DNA of 64,000 nucleotides from NCBI GenBank assembly GCA_902491375.1, contig CABUHE010000001.1, positions 62,001-126,000 on the forward strand, read 5' to 3'. Within the stretch, counting starts at the first letter, position 1, and every line of letters begins with the position of its first letter. Below are positions 16,311 through 26,288 of this stretch, one piece after another. Under the pieces are notes generated by a model. The model worked only from the letters and a program-made list of their open reading frames with translations. It searched no databases and was not told where the DNA came from. Made by a program: the position numbers and the translations under genes. The stretch comes from an uncultured Prevotella sp. (GTDB lineage: Bacteria; Bacteroidota; Bacteroidia; Bacteroidales; Bacteroidaceae).

Positions 16311-16410
16311 TTAATTATTCACAATAATAAACGTCAGTCTGTTACGGCAGACATGTTGCTTTTTCAGCACACAGAGCAGCAGTTGCGACAGACGGAATAT
16401 AGACGCATTT

Positions 16411-16498
16411 CTGAAAGATGGTCTTTTACGTTGCAAAAGGGCATCTTTTATCCGATGAAATGCCCTCTTTTAGAGCCTGAAAGAGCCTCTTTTGCAAC
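16411..16498. repeat. 22-base palindromic repeat array B (4 units)
   Basis: CTTT cores at 16423, 16445, 16467 and 16489, exactly 22 bases apart. Unit 1 left arm (AAAGATG) pairs with unit 2 right arm (CATCTTT), and unit 2 (GGGCAT) with unit 3 (ATGCCC). It lies between the dapB promoter cassettes and the thioesterase gene, which are divergent. The flanks 16311-16410 and 16499-16649 hold nothing else I can name. Confidence 0.85.
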
Positions 16499-16649
16499 AG
16501 CGCTTTCCGACTGCTGTTTTGCAGAGTATGTCGATGCGCCTTATTGACGGCACAATCAGGCAGGTCGGCAGGCGGTTGACAGCACCGGCAGGGCACGCCA
16601 AAATATGTATTTTTTGAGCGCAACAATGCAGATTACGCCGTAAAAACGT

Positions 16650-16657
16650 TAACTTTG
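16650..16657 (+). promoter_or_regulatory. Promoter -7 element of the thioesterase-dprA row
   Basis: TAACTTTG fits TAnnTTTG and lies 57 bases before the ATG at 16715. No -33 TTTG at the right distance was found. Confidence 0.5.
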
Positions 16658-16714
16658 CAACGGCATGCCGGCTTTGTTACGGCATAATGGCTGAAACATA
16701 AAACCACATAAGCG

Positions 16715-17113
16715 ATGGATTATATTTTCACTGCGCGGATGATGGTCCGCGACTACGAGTGCGATATTGAAGGAATAGTAAACAACGCAAATTATCTGCA
16801 TTACGCAGAGCATACGCGCCACCTGTTCCTGCAAAAGTGCGGACTTAGCTTTGCCGAGATGCACCGCCGCGGCGTCGATGCCGTTGTGGCGAGAATGAAT
16901 TTACAGTTTAAGACACCTCTGAGATGCGACGACGAGTTTGACTCTTGCCTGAACATCAGGAAGGAAGGCATGCGCTACGTGTTCCAGCAGGACATCTACC
17001 GTGCTTCTGACCACAAGCTGTGCTTCAAGGGAACGATTGACCTGGTATGCCTTGTCAACGGTAAACTGGCTCACAGCGAGGAGTATGACAAGGCCTTCGG
17101 CTTTGCCGGCTGA
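16715..17113 (+). CDS. Acyl-CoA thioesterase, hotdog fold (4HBT/YbgC type)
   Basis: A 132-residue cytoplasmic enzyme. The N-terminal motif VRDYECDIEGIVNNANYLHYAEHTR is the hotdog thioesterase signature, with the aspartate of YECD in the position of the catalytic acid of the YbgC group. The LQFKTPLRCDDEF segment and a second beta pattern complete the fold. It would hydrolyse acyl-CoA or acyl-ACP; the chain length is not evident. dprA starts 81 bases later on the same strand and may share the transcript. Confidence 0.88.
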   Translation: MDYIFTARMMVRDYECDIEGIVNNANYLHYAEHTRHLFLQKCGLSFAEMHRRGVDAVVARMNLQFKTPLRCDDEFDSCLNIRKEGMRYVFQQDIYRASDHKLCFKGTIDLVCLVNGKLAHSEEYDKAFGFAG

Positions 17114-17194
17114 ATGGCGTAAGAATACCGGTAGGACATTTATACGCATAAGTTTGCGGACAAAAAGATTATCGACAGACAACAGACTGACGGC

Positions 17195-18328
17195 ATGAGC
17201 TACGACAGAGAGACGCTCAACGCGCTGATGCTTGCCGCCGCATGCCACTTCAATCAGGAGTCGGCAGTCGCGCTCTTCCGCAAGGCCGGCAGCGCGTCGG
17301 CAGTGATTGACAACAGCGACAGCATACGCGACATGTTGCCCGGCTGCCCTAAAAAGGTGGTCGAGGCGATAGCCCATGCCGACACCCAGCGCCAGCGCGC
17401 CGAGAACGAGATTGAATATGCCATGCGCACAGGTGTGGACATAATGTGCCTTGGCGACGGTTCATATCCTTCCCGGCTTAAAGAGTGTGCCGACGCGCCG
17501 CTCGTTCTCTTCTTCCGTGGTACTGCCGCGCTCGACCGCAGGAGAGTGGTCAGCATGGTAGGCACACGCCGCTGCACTGCCTATGGGCAGGACTGTGTGC
17601 GCTCGTTTATAAGGCGGCTGAAGGAACTTTGCCCCGATGTGCTGATAGTCAGCGGCCTGGCTTACGGCATAGACATCTGTGCCCACCGCGAGACTCTTGA
17701 CTGTGGCATGGACACTGTGGCTGTGCTGGCTCACGGACTGGACAATCTTTATCCGCCGCGGCATAGCGACACGGCGCAGCAGATGATACGCCAGGGCGGA
17801 CTGCTGACCGAATTTTTCACGCATACTAATGCCGACAGACTGAACTTTTTGCGGCGCAACCGCATTGTGGCAGGCATGGCCGATGCTACAGTTGTGGTGG
17901 AGAGCGCGTGCAAGGGCGGAGCATTGTCGACGGCAAGGCTCGCCCGCAGTTACGACAGAGAGGTGTTTGCATTCCCCGGCCGTGTGTGCGACGAGTATTC
18001 GCAGGGCTGCAACAATCTGATACGCGACAATAAGGCGTCGCTCATAACGTCTGCCGACGACATGGTGAAGGCTATGGGCTGGACCGATGACGGACGTCTG
18101 GCAGAGGTACAGCGCAAGGGTGTGGAGCTGCCGCTCTTCCCCGAACTTACGCCTGAGGAGCAGACTGTCGCCGACATACTGGCAAAAGAAAACGATATAC
18201 AGATAAACACTCTCGCCGCGCGCTCTGCCATACCGGTAGGACGGTTGTCGGCAGTGATGTTCTCGCTCGAGATGAAAGGCATGGTGAAGTGCCTTGCCGG
18301 AGGTGTTTATCATTTAATAAAAGGCTGA
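17195..18328 (+). CDS. dprA: DNA-processing protein DprA
   Basis: A 377-residue cytoplasmic protein that loads RecA on incoming single-stranded DNA during transformation. A SAM-like N-terminal region (about 1-70) is followed by the Rossmann-like core: VVSMVGTRRCTAYG, VSGLAYGIDICAHRETL, VAVLAHGLDNLYPPRH, GGLLTEFF, RLNFLRRNRIVAGMAD, VVVESACKGGALSTARLA and FAFPGRVCDEYSQGCNNLI, all in the family order. The last 60 residues form a DprA-type winged helix (IQINTLAARSAIPVGRLSAVMFSLEMKGMV). Full length. Confidence 0.95.
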   Translation: MSYDRETLNALMLAAACHFNQESAVALFRKAGSASAVIDNSDSIRDMLPGCPKKVVEAIAHADTQRQRAENEIEYAMRTGVDIMCLGDGSYPSRLKECADAPLVLFFRGTAALDRRRVVSMVGTRRCTAYGQDCVRSFIRRLKELCPDVLIVSGLAYGIDICAHRETLDCGMDTVAVLAHGLDNLYPPRHSDTAQQMIRQGGLLTEFFTHTNADRLNFLRRNRIVAGMADATVVVESACKGGALSTARLARSYDREVFAFPGRVCDEYSQGCNNLIRDNKASLITSADDMVKAMGWTDDGRLAEVQRKGVELPLFPELTPEEQTVADILAKENDIQINTLAARSAIPVGRLSAVMFSLEMKGMVKCLAGGVYHLIKG

Positions 18329-18393
18329 CGCCGCAAGAGCCGTAGCTATTAGGCTGACGGCCGGCGGACGATGCAAGGAAACTGGAATATAAA

Positions 18394-19410
18394 ATGAAAA
18401 TAGGCAATATAGAATTCGGCCCGCGCCCGTTGTTCCTCGCGCCGATGGAGGATGTTACTGACATAGGCTTCCGCCGGTTGTGCAAACGTTACGGTGCGGC
18501 TATGGTGTATACTGAATTTGTCAGCGCGGAAGCTCTTGTGCGTTCGGTGAAAAGCACGCTGAACAAGCTGACCATAAGCGACGACGAGCGTCCCGTAGGC
18601 ATACAGATATACGGCCGCGACGCTGAGTCGATGGCTGAGGCTGCCAAGATTGTGGAGCAGGCAGGGCCTGACCTGATAGACCTTAATTTCGGATGCCCTG
18701 TCAAGAAGGTGGCAGGCAAGGGCGCAGGCGCAGGCATGCTGCGCGACATTCCGCTGATGTTGAAAATCACACGTGCCGTGGTCGACGCCGTGAAAGTGCC
18801 TGTAACGGTGAAGACAAGACTCGGATGGGATGCGCAGAACATCATAATTGAAGACCTTGCCGAGCAGTTGCAGGACTGCGGCATACAGGCTCTGACAATA
18901 CACGGGCGTACCCGTGCGCAGATGTACACAGGCGAGGCCGACTGGACTTTGATAGGAAAGGTGAAGCAGAATCCGCGCATACATATCCCGATAATCGGCA
19001 ACGGCGACATAACTACGCCTGAGGAGGCGGAGCAGGCGTTCGACCGTTACGGTGTGGATGCAGTCATGGTAGGTCGCGCAACGTTCGGACGGCCGTGGAT
19101 ATTCAAGGAGATGCGCGACTGGCTCGACGGTCGTCCTGCCGACACTTCGCTGACTATTGACCGTAAGATAGACATCTTGGAGGAGCAGTTGCACATCAAT
19201 GTGGAGCGCATCGACGAGTATCGCGGCATACTGCACACACGCCGTCATCTGGCAGCCACGCCTATATTCAAGGGCATACCGAACTTCCGTCAGACGCGCA
19301 TCGCCATGCTCCGCGCTGAGACAGTTGATGAGCTGATGAGTATTCTGGAAGATTGCAGGCGTATGCTTACATCCCGACAGACAGATGAAAGTGAAGCTGC
19401 AAATGCCTGA
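18394..19410 (+). CDS. dus: tRNA-dihydrouridine synthase
   Basis: A 338-residue FMN enzyme that reduces uridine in the tRNA D-loop. It starts with the TIM-barrel FMN motif LFLAPMEDVTD, carries the catalytic cysteine in NFGCP (Cys 101), then KGAGAGMLRD, TVKTRLGWD, IHGRTRAQMYTGEADW and the phosphate-binding IIGNGDI and MVGRATFGRPW. The general layout is that of the DusB group, but I do not assign the subgroup from sequence alone. It is the third of a same-strand series after dprA (65 bases). Confidence 0.93.
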   Translation: MKIGNIEFGPRPLFLAPMEDVTDIGFRRLCKRYGAAMVYTEFVSAEALVRSVKSTLNKLTISDDERPVGIQIYGRDAESMAEAAKIVEQAGPDLIDLNFGCPVKKVAGKGAGAGMLRDIPLMLKITRAVVDAVKVPVTVKTRLGWDAQNIIIEDLAEQLQDCGIQALTIHGRTRAQMYTGEADWTLIGKVKQNPRIHIPIIGNGDITTPEEAEQAFDRYGVDAVMVGRATFGRPWIFKEMRDWLDGRPADTSLTIDRKIDILEEQLHINVERIDEYRGILHTRRHLAATPIFKGIPNFRQTRIAMLRAETVDELMSILEDCRRMLTSRQTDESEAANA

Positions 19411-19459
19411 CGGATAACTGTTTATGGTAATAAGAAACTTAAATATCAGATAAATTCTT

Positions 19460-20179
19460 ATGATTGACTTTTCTTCGCGTACACGTCTGCTTGTCGGTGA
19501 TGACGGTGCTGCAAGGCTGGCTGCTGCCCGTGTGATAGTGTTCGGAGTCGGTGGCGTAGGCAGCTGGTGTGTGGAAGGACTGGTGCGTTCGGGCGTTCGG
19601 AATGTTACTATTGTCGATTCTGATAAGGTCTGCGCGTCTAACGTAAACCGTCAGCTTATGGCTACGGCAAAGACTGTCGGCCAGGTGAAGGTTGATGCGC
19701 TGAAAGAACATCTGCTGGACATTAATCCCGACGCTGAGATAGACGCGCGCCACGAGGCTTTTAATGAGTCGACTGCCGACAGTTTCAACATAGGCAGTTA
19801 TGATTATGTTATCGACGCAATCGACAGTCTGCCTGACAAGATGCTGCTGATACGCACCGCCTGTGATGCCGGCGTGAAGCTGTTCTCGTCAATGGGAGCT
19901 GCCCGCAAGCTCGATCCGACGCGCGTCAGCGTGGCTGAGTTCTGGCATGTGCATGGCTGTCCGTTGGCCCGTTCGCTGCGCCAGGGTTTCAAACGGTCGG
20001 GGCAGAAACCGTCAAAGAAATTCATGTGCGTGTTCAGCGACGAGCTGCTCGACAATGCAGCAACGCCCGAAGAGTCGAGAGCCAACGGTTCGATGGTGCA
20101 TGTAACGGCTGTGTTCGGTTTCACGCTGGCAGGTCTTGTGATAGAAGACATAACCAAAGATTATATAAAGAAACATTAA
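19460..20179 (+). CDS. tcdA: tRNA threonylcarbamoyladenosine dehydratase (ThiF/E1-like)
   Basis: A 239-residue E1-like protein that cyclises t6A37 of tRNA with ATP. It opens with FSSRTRLLVGDDGAARLAAARV, then the nucleotide loop GVGGVGSW (residues 29-36), the DSDKVCASNVNRQL segment, the catalytic-domain DAIDSLPDKM region and a later MGAARKLDPTRV. Lack of a rhodanese or extra zinc domain and the order of motifs match CsdL/TcdA rather than ThiF or MoeB. rhaM follows after 16 bases, so both are probably translated from one mRNA. Confidence 0.92.
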   Translation: MIDFSSRTRLLVGDDGAARLAAARVIVFGVGGVGSWCVEGLVRSGVRNVTIVDSDKVCASNVNRQLMATAKTVGQVKVDALKEHLLDINPDAEIDARHEAFNESTADSFNIGSYDYVIDAIDSLPDKMLLIRTACDAGVKLFSSMGAARKLDPTRVSVAEFWHVHGCPLARSLRQGFKRSGQKPSKKFMCVFSDELLDNAATPEESRANGSMVHVTAVFGFTLAGLVIEDITKDYIKKH

Positions 20180-20195
20180 TTCAGACAAAAATATT

Positions 20196-20579
20196 ATGTC
20201 AACAGAAGGTTACAGGACAAAAGATTTCGGTGTCCCCGTAAAGCGCTATTGCCAGACAATGAAGCTGAAAGACGATGCCGCGCTCATACGCAAGTATCGT
20301 GGGGCTCACGACAAGGAACATTTCTGGGACGAGATAAAGCAGGGAATCAAGGCTGTAGGCATACTCGAAATGGAGATTTACATCCTCGGCAACACGCTGT
20401 TCATGATAGTCGACGCTCCTCTTGACTTCGACTGGGATGAGGCTATGGCACGTCTTGCCACTCTGCCGCGTCAGCAGGAATGGGAAGATCATGTCGCGTC
20501 GTTTCAGGATTGTGCCGAAGGTGCTACTTCAGATGAGAAGTGGCAGATGATGGAACGGATGTTCTATCTGTACGACTGA
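20196..20579 (+). CDS. rhaM: L-rhamnose mutarotase family protein
   Basis: A 127-residue dimeric ferredoxin-like protein of the family that interconverts alpha and beta L-rhamnose. It has the family elements KRYCQTMKLKDD, the histidine in YRGAHDKEHFW, GILEMEIYILGNTLFMIVDA and LPRQQEWE. The N-terminus is about 15 residues longer than usual. It stands directly upstream of a pectin-type PUL on the same strand, and rhamnose is a pectin sugar, so a role in pectin use is plausible; its closer tie is to tcdA, 16 bases upstream. Confidence 0.85.
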   Translation: MSTEGYRTKDFGVPVKRYCQTMKLKDDAALIRKYRGAHDKEHFWDEIKQGIKAVGILEMEIYILGNTLFMIVDAPLDFDWDEAMARLATLPRQQEWEDHVASFQDCAEGATSDEKWQMMERMFYLYD

Positions 20580-20580
20580 T

Positions 20581-20618
20581 AATCTGCCTGGCAACGGCTT
20601 TCGGCAGATTGTTGTTTT
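20581..20618 (+). terminator. Terminator after rhaM
   Basis: AATCTGCC (20581-20588) pairs with GGCAGATT (20603-20610), followed by GTTGTTTTC. It starts just after the rhaM stop codon. Confidence 0.75.
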
Positions 20619-20800
20619 CTTAAGCCTTATATATTTAATAAGGTGTATTTATATAGAAAGTACGTATTTATAGTTCTTTTATGGATATATTTTACATAAC
20701 GTTTCTGTAAAAACTAGTGTGTGTAATAATCGGGAACGTACAATTTTTGGATAAAGAACTATTAATTTTGATAAAATCAGACGTTTAACAGATTCTTTGT

Positions 20801-20830
20801 TTTGTGTAAAGAAAAAAAAGATTATATTTG
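20801..20830 (+). promoter_or_regulatory. Promoter of the pectin-type PUL, with long leader
   Basis: TTTG (20801-20804), 18 bases, TATATTTG (20823-20830). The transcript would carry a leader of roughly 235 bases before the susC-like ATG at 21074. The leader contains one 6-bp hairpin (TGGGAA 21003-21008 / TTCCCA 21017-21022) and nothing coding. The stretch 20619-20800 is AT-rich with no other signal seen. Confidence 0.75.
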
Positions 20831-21073
20831 CACAAATAAAACCAATGAAAACTTTTACCTCTGAAGTTTAAACAACTAAATGAAGTTATAGGCATTAATA
20901 AAGATGACGGGGTGTCATTTTATGTCTAATTTACTCATATAAGATTACCATACTACTAACTTAAAAACATCAAGAGAGATTAGTTATCGTGTGAACGGAT
21001 TATGGGAATATTGTGTTTCCCAAAATTCGCCGTATAGTTTTATTACGATGTATAACCTTTGAAAATTATTGAT

Positions 21074-24000
21074 ATGAAGAAAACAAGGAACTTTATCCAT
21101 GTGCGAGCCTTTACCAAGGCTTCTGTCGCATTAGGTTTGTCCGCTTTGTTGTGCGTACCTGCCTATTCTTGGGCAGAGAGTGGCATGGCAGTGCCGTCGC
21201 AGGCTGTACAGCAGGGACAGGCCGTTAGGGGAAATGTTGTCGATGAGGCAGGACAGCCTATGATTGGCGTAACAGTCAAAGTTAAGGGAGGTAAAGCTGC
21301 CACTGTAACAGATTTTGACGGTAATTTCCGTATCGCAGCTAATCCCGGCGATAATCTGGAAGTAACTTATGTAGGTTACAAGACCAAGACCGTGCGTGTA
21401 GGTTCTGCACCGGTTAAGGTTCAGCTTGAGCCTGACGTAACAGGACTTGAAGACGTAGTGGTAATAGGTTACGGTACAATGAAAAGACGCGACCTTACAG
21501 GTTCAGTCGCTTCAGTAAAGAGTGAGGACCTTCTGTTGCAGCCGGTATCAAATGTCGTTGAGGCATTGCAAGGCAAGGTGGCAGGTCTTGACATCACCAA
21601 GGCGAGCGGTCAGGCTGGTGCTGAAGTCTCAATGCAGTTGCGTGGTAAACGTTCATTCACGGCGAGTGGCGACCCGACTGTCATTATCGACGGAATGCCT
21701 GGTAACCTTTCGACAATTAACGCAAACGATATTGAAAGCATCGAGGTGCTCAAAGACGCATCTTCTACAGCTGTCTATGGTTCTGCCGGTGCTAACGGTG
21801 TAATCATCGTAACCACAAAGAGCGGTAAGGAAGGCAAGGCAAAGGTAAACTTCAACGCCTATGTCGGTGTGAACGGATGGTCTGAAGTGCCTAAGGTTTA
21901 TGACGCTCAAGGCTACTTTAATATGCGTAAGCAGGCTCAGCTTGAGGGCAATGCTTATATTGACGATGAAAGTGTGTTGGGAAATACCAATATGTGGGAG
22001 GCTTATCAGCGCGGTGAGTCAATCAACTGGGCTGACGAGATGCTGAAGACAGGTATTATCCAGAACTATTCTTTATCTGTAAGTGGCGGTACTGATAAGA
22101 CCAAGGCATACATGTCGCTCAACTTCACTGACGAGCAGGGACAGTATTCAAATGACGATTACAAGGTCTATTCAACAAATATCCGAGTTGACCATAAGGT
22201 GAACAAATGGCTTTCAGCAGGTATCAACATGCAGGGCAGCTATGTTTACCGTAACCGTGCATATGCGCGCATAGATAAAGGTCTGACACAGAATCCGATA
22301 GGTCGTATCTACGATGATGAAGGCAACCGCATGATTGAAACGGTAGAAGGCAGCGGCAACTACAACCTGTTGCTCAATACGAAAGACAACTACCGCGACA
22401 ACGACCAGATTACACGTATCTATGTGAATCCGTACATCCGCGTCACTCCGTTCAAGGGATTCACATGGGAAAGCCGTGTGAACGCTTCACTCGTGTTCAA
22501 CAACCGTAACCGCTTTGACGGTATCGGCTCTTATAACTATTATTCAAACAATGGTGTAGGCGCAACCGGAACAAATGCCGGAGTTTATGCACAGGTGGAG
22601 CAGACAAACTCGACAAACTATAAGTGGGAGAATATTCTGACATACAACTTCCAGATAGCTGAAGACCATGACTTCACAATTACTGGCGTAACATCTTGGA
22701 ACCATAATCGCCAGACTTATCTCTACGCACACGCTGACAACTTCACTACAAACACTTACCTGTGGCACAATCTGACAGCAGGCCAGAACCAGCGTACTCA
22801 GTCAACTTACACAATGTCAAAAGGTTTCGGTCTTGTAGGTCGTATCAATTATTCTTATAAAGGTAAGTATCTTGCATCAGCTTCAGTACGTCATGACGGT
22901 TCATCTAGACTTGCCGAAGGTAACAGATGGGATACGTTCCCTGCATTCTCACTCGGATGGCGCATCTCAGAAGAGAAATTTATGGAAGGCACACGCTCAT
23001 GGCTCGACAACTTGAAGATCCGTGGTGGCTGGGGTGTAACAGGTACAGCTTCAATTGACGCATATTCAAGTGTTACAACTCTCGAACAGGGTTATTACGG
23101 ACTTGGCGGAGAGATGCTTCCTTCATATCATTTCAGTGAGAACGTTGCCAACGTAATGCTCGGCTGGGAGAAGTCTAAGAACACAAATATCGGTATCGAT
23201 GCTAGTTTCTTCGGAGGACGTATCGACATGGCTCTTGATTATTACAACACCAAGACCGAGGATATTATCTGGGCAAAGAGTCTGCCTATAACCAACGGCG
23301 GTTACAACTCGTCTACATATTATCAGACAAACATGAACATCGCCGAGACAAAGACTTCTGGTGTCGAGCTTGCTCTTAACACACGTAACATTGTTACTAA
23401 GGACTTCACTTGGACTTCCAACCTTACCTTTACTTATAATAAAGAGGAAATCACCAAGTTGGCAACACCTGATGCAGAGTATGTATCAAACGGCGACAAC
23501 GGTCTTGTGCTGATGAAAGGTCAGGCTGTAGATTCTTGGTATCACTATAAACTCGACGGTGTCTGGAAAACGTCAGAGGCAGCCGATGCAGCAGTATTCG
23601 GAATGGAACCGGGAGATTTGAAGATCGACGTTCCTGGAATGACACATGTAAGTGAAGGTGTTTATACAAAATGGGAGAAGAACGAAGACGGTGAAATGGT
23701 TGAGAATACCTATACCGCAGAGAATCCATATACCATCGGTGGTAACGATTATCAAGTACTCGGCCACAAGAATCCTGACTGGACAATGGGCTTCAAGAAC
23801 ACATTCACATACAAAGGATTTGACTTGAGCATTTACATGTATTGGCGTTGGGGACAGACTATCAAGTACGATCAGTTGGCAACTTATGATCCGTCAGGTT
23901 CGAAGAACTTCCCGACATACTTTGATTACTGGACTCAGGAAACAGGCGATCAGGATCACTACTTCCCTGCATTAACTTCAACAAGAGGTCTGACAGACTA

Positions 24001-24253
24001 CACCGGCTGGTATGCGCTCAGCTATGTTGACGGTTCTTTCTTCAAAATCAAGAACATTACTCTTGGTTGGACAATGCCGAAGAACTGGAGCAAGTCAATA
24101 GGTATTGAGAACCTGCGTCTGTATGCAACAATAACTAATCCGTTGGTTGTGCAGAAGAGCAGTCTTCTTAAGAACTATGACCCTGAAATGGACGGAAATC
24201 TTGACTTCCCGTTGACAAAACAGTTCGTGTTCGGAGTCAATCTGACATTCTAA
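21074..24253 (+). CDS. SusC-like TonB-dependent outer membrane transporter (pectin-type PUL)
   Basis: A 1059-residue outer-membrane porin that imports oligosaccharides with TonB energy. I start at the ATG at 21074; a TTG five codons earlier is in frame but less likely. After a long signal peptide comes a carboxypeptidase-regulatory-like domain (RGNVVDEAGQPMIGVTVKV...NFRI), then the SusC signature VVVIGYGTMKRRDLTGSVAS near residue 135, the plug (SNVVEALQGKVAGLDI, VIDGMPG, SIEVLKDASSTAVYGSAGANGVIIVTT) and the 22-strand barrel ending in FVFGVNLTF. SusD follows after 36 bases. The partner enzymes downstream point to pectin fragments as the cargo. Confidence 0.95.
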   Translation: MKKTRNFIHVRAFTKASVALGLSALLCVPAYSWAESGMAVPSQAVQQGQAVRGNVVDEAGQPMIGVTVKVKGGKAATVTDFDGNFRIAANPGDNLEVTYVGYKTKTVRVGSAPVKVQLEPDVTGLEDVVVIGYGTMKRRDLTGSVASVKSEDLLLQPVSNVVEALQGKVAGLDITKASGQAGAEVSMQLRGKRSFTASGDPTVIIDGMPGNLSTINANDIESIEVLKDASSTAVYGSAGANGVIIVTTKSGKEGKAKVNFNAYVGVNGWSEVPKVYDAQGYFNMRKQAQLEGNAYIDDESVLGNTNMWEAYQRGESINWADEMLKTGIIQNYSLSVSGGTDKTKAYMSLNFTDEQGQYSNDDYKVYSTNIRVDHKVNKWLSAGINMQGSYVYRNRAYARIDKGLTQNPIGRIYDDEGNRMIETVEGSGNYNLLLNTKDNYRDNDQITRIYVNPYIRVTPFKGFTWESRVNASLVFNNRNRFDGIGSYNYYSNNGVGATGTNAGVYAQVEQTNSTNYKWENILTYNFQIAEDHDFTITGVTSWNHNRQTYLYAHADNFTTNTYLWHNLTAGQNQRTQSTYTMSKGFGLVGRINYSYKGKYLASASVRHDGSSRLAEGNRWDTFPAFSLGWRISEEKFMEGTRSWLDNLKIRGGWGVTGTASIDAYSSVTTLEQGYYGLGGEMLPSYHFSENVANVMLGWEKSKNTNIGIDASFFGGRIDMALDYYNTKTEDIIWAKSLPITNGGYNSSTYYQTNMNIAETKTSGVELALNTRNIVTKDFTWTSNLTFTYNKEEITKLATPDAEYVSNGDNGLVLMKGQAVDSWYHYKLDGVWKTSEAADAAVFGMEPGDLKIDVPGMTHVSEGVYTKWEKNEDGEMVENTYTAENPYTIGGNDYQVLGHKNPDWTMGFKNTFTYKGFDLSIYMYWRWGQTIKYDQLATYDPSGSKNFPTYFDYWTQETGDQDHYFPALTSTRGLTDYTGWYALSYVDGSFFKIKNITLGWTMPKNWSKSIGIENLRLYATITNPLVVQKSSLLKNYDPEMDGNLDFPLTKQFVFGVNLTF

Positions 24254-24289
24254 ATACAAGACTTTAAAACAGTAAAAAACTGAAATAAT

Positions 24290-26266
24290 ATGAAAACAGC
24301 AAAAATATTATATATGTCGGCGCTTCTGGCCGGAACGTTGAGTTTCGCCTCTTGCGAGCTTGACGAATATAACCCAACCGGCGGAGATGCCAATATTGAG
24401 GCTTTCGACGCATGGGAGGGACTTGAGACATACTGCTACTCGCCTTTGGCTGAGCAGCTATACTCAGTTTACGACTTCCTGTCGCTGGCTGAAGGTGGTA
24501 CAGATATGTGGAACTGTCCTGCCGGTAATCCAGATTACGCAAAGCAGCTCATCTATTACGACGGACTTACAACGAACACCAACGCGTCTAATAAGGTGTT
24601 CAAACAGGCTTATGCTTGCGTGGCTTCGTGCAACGCCGTGATAAATAATGCAGATAATGTAAAAGGCGGAACAGAGGAAGCTAAGAAGATTCTTGTAGCT
24701 GAAGCTAAGACCTTGCGTGCGTTCTATAACCTGTTGCTCGTTACTTACTATGGCCCTGTTACGCTGAGTAATGTTGACGTAAGCAAGGGTGAGATTAATA
24801 CAACGCCGACACGTAATACCGTCGAGGAGTTCTATACATCCATAACAACAGATTTGAAAGAGGCTGCAAACGACTTGCAGGTTGAACCTTACGGTGGCAA
24901 TTACGCACGTGTAACAAAGAAGACAGCACTTGGTCTGCTGGCACGTGCTTATGCACAGGGTGCAGGCGAAGGCTTGTCAGAAAACGGTGTAAGCTATTGG
25001 CAGAGAGCAAAAGAAGTAGCTGAAGATATTATCAACAACGCATCTTCTTACGGAGTTTATCTTTATGACGATGTTTCTGATCTTTGGGCTCAGGCCAACA
25101 ACCGCAACAATCCAGAAGCTCTGTTTATCGTATCAGGACGCGATGCCAACAACGAATCGTACAACTATGTTAACTGCAACAACAACCTGTTTACTTACAC
25201 AATCTGTAAGCCAAATGAGTTGAGCGACCTTTACACTCAGGTTGATGCTACGAACTATTATCTCGGACGAACAAACAACAACACGTTTGCACCGACTCCT
25301 TATGCAATCGATGTGTTTGATGCTTCTTGGGACAAGCGTTATGAGAACACGTTCCTTACAGCGTTCGGAACATTCACTATGAACGAAGCCAACTGGGTAG
25401 GCCCGTATCAGACAAGATGTTTCACTGTCAATCCTGTTGTAGGAAAGAAGTACGGTATTGATCCGAAATTCTACGGACAGAAGATTTATCCTTATGTAGA
25501 CATTTCTACTTCTACTTCCGGTTATGGCGGCAACCAATATTATCCTACTGGAATATGGCCGAAGGGCGACCACTCAGGTAAGACAGAGAATCTTATAACT
25601 GACGTTAAGAACGCTTATGTTGTCGACTATCCTGTTGCAGAGGATGACGACCGTTTCCTCTTCGTTCTCTCTAAGGATTATAAGACAGCAGAGCAGAAGG
25701 CAAACAGCATTTATTTCACTGTAAACATAGCTGACCTCTTTGACGGAGACCAGTATAAGTCAGGTCCGTTTGACGGCACTAACTCTTACAAGTTGTATCC
25801 TTCACTCATCAAATACAACTGGTGCTACAACGGTGTTTGGAGCAACAATATGCAGCGCAAGGGCGGTGACATGATGGTTATGCGTACAGCTGAGGTTTAT
25901 CTTATCGCAGCTGAGGCTTGTCAGATGTTGGGCGATGCTGCCGGTGCAGCCAAGTATCTGAAACCTCTGCGCGACCGTGCTGCACGTCCGGGAACAGTAG
26001 CTCCAGAGCTTACTAATCCTACTGAAGACGACATTCTTGATGAGTACGCACGCGAGATGGCTGGCGAGTATGTTCGTTGGGCTTTACTCAAGCGTCATCA
26101 TAAGTTTGAAGAACGCCTGCAGAAGTATAATTCTCGTGCGGCAAAATCCTTCGATCCGAGCATTCACTACTGCCGTCCTATATCTTACGACTTCTTGCAG
26201 CAGATTGACAACCGCGATGAGTATGGCGACAATGGCTACGGAACAACAGCCACAAAAGGATATTGA
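24290..26266 (+). CDS. SusD/RagB-like surface glycan-binding lipoprotein (pectin-type PUL)
   Basis: A 658-residue outer-membrane lipoprotein (lipobox FASC, Cys 22) that forms the lid of the SusC pore and captures sugar. It has the helical TPR-like SusD core: AEAKTLRAFYNLLLVTYYGPVTL, a TALGLLARAYAQ helix and near the end VMRTAEVYLIAAEACQMLG, followed by AAKYLKPLRDRAA and EYARE. At 658 residues it is longer than the usual 500-600, with an extended loop region in the second half. It is co-transcribed with the susC-like gene; a strong hairpin follows its stop. Confidence 0.95.
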   Translation: MKTAKILYMSALLAGTLSFASCELDEYNPTGGDANIEAFDAWEGLETYCYSPLAEQLYSVYDFLSLAEGGTDMWNCPAGNPDYAKQLIYYDGLTTNTNASNKVFKQAYACVASCNAVINNADNVKGGTEEAKKILVAEAKTLRAFYNLLLVTYYGPVTLSNVDVSKGEINTTPTRNTVEEFYTSITTDLKEAANDLQVEPYGGNYARVTKKTALGLLARAYAQGAGEGLSENGVSYWQRAKEVAEDIINNASSYGVYLYDDVSDLWAQANNRNNPEALFIVSGRDANNESYNYVNCNNNLFTYTICKPNELSDLYTQVDATNYYLGRTNNNTFAPTPYAIDVFDASWDKRYENTFLTAFGTFTMNEANWVGPYQTRCFTVNPVVGKKYGIDPKFYGQKIYPYVDISTSTSGYGGNQYYPTGIWPKGDHSGKTENLITDVKNAYVVDYPVAEDDDRFLFVLSKDYKTAEQKANSIYFTVNIADLFDGDQYKSGPFDGTNSYKLYPSLIKYNWCYNGVWSNNMQRKGGDMMVMRTAEVYLIAAEACQMLGDAAGAAKYLKPLRDRAARPGTVAPELTNPTEDDILDEYAREMAGEYVRWALLKRHHKFEERLQKYNSRAAKSFDPSIHYCRPISYDFLQQIDNRDEYGDNGYGTTATKGY

Positions 26267-26288
26267 TTAACTTAAAAAACCTGAAAGA

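Noticed and set aside
21059..21073. TTG start for the first susC-like gene
   Set aside because: The ATG at 21074 gives the usual MKKT signal peptide start.
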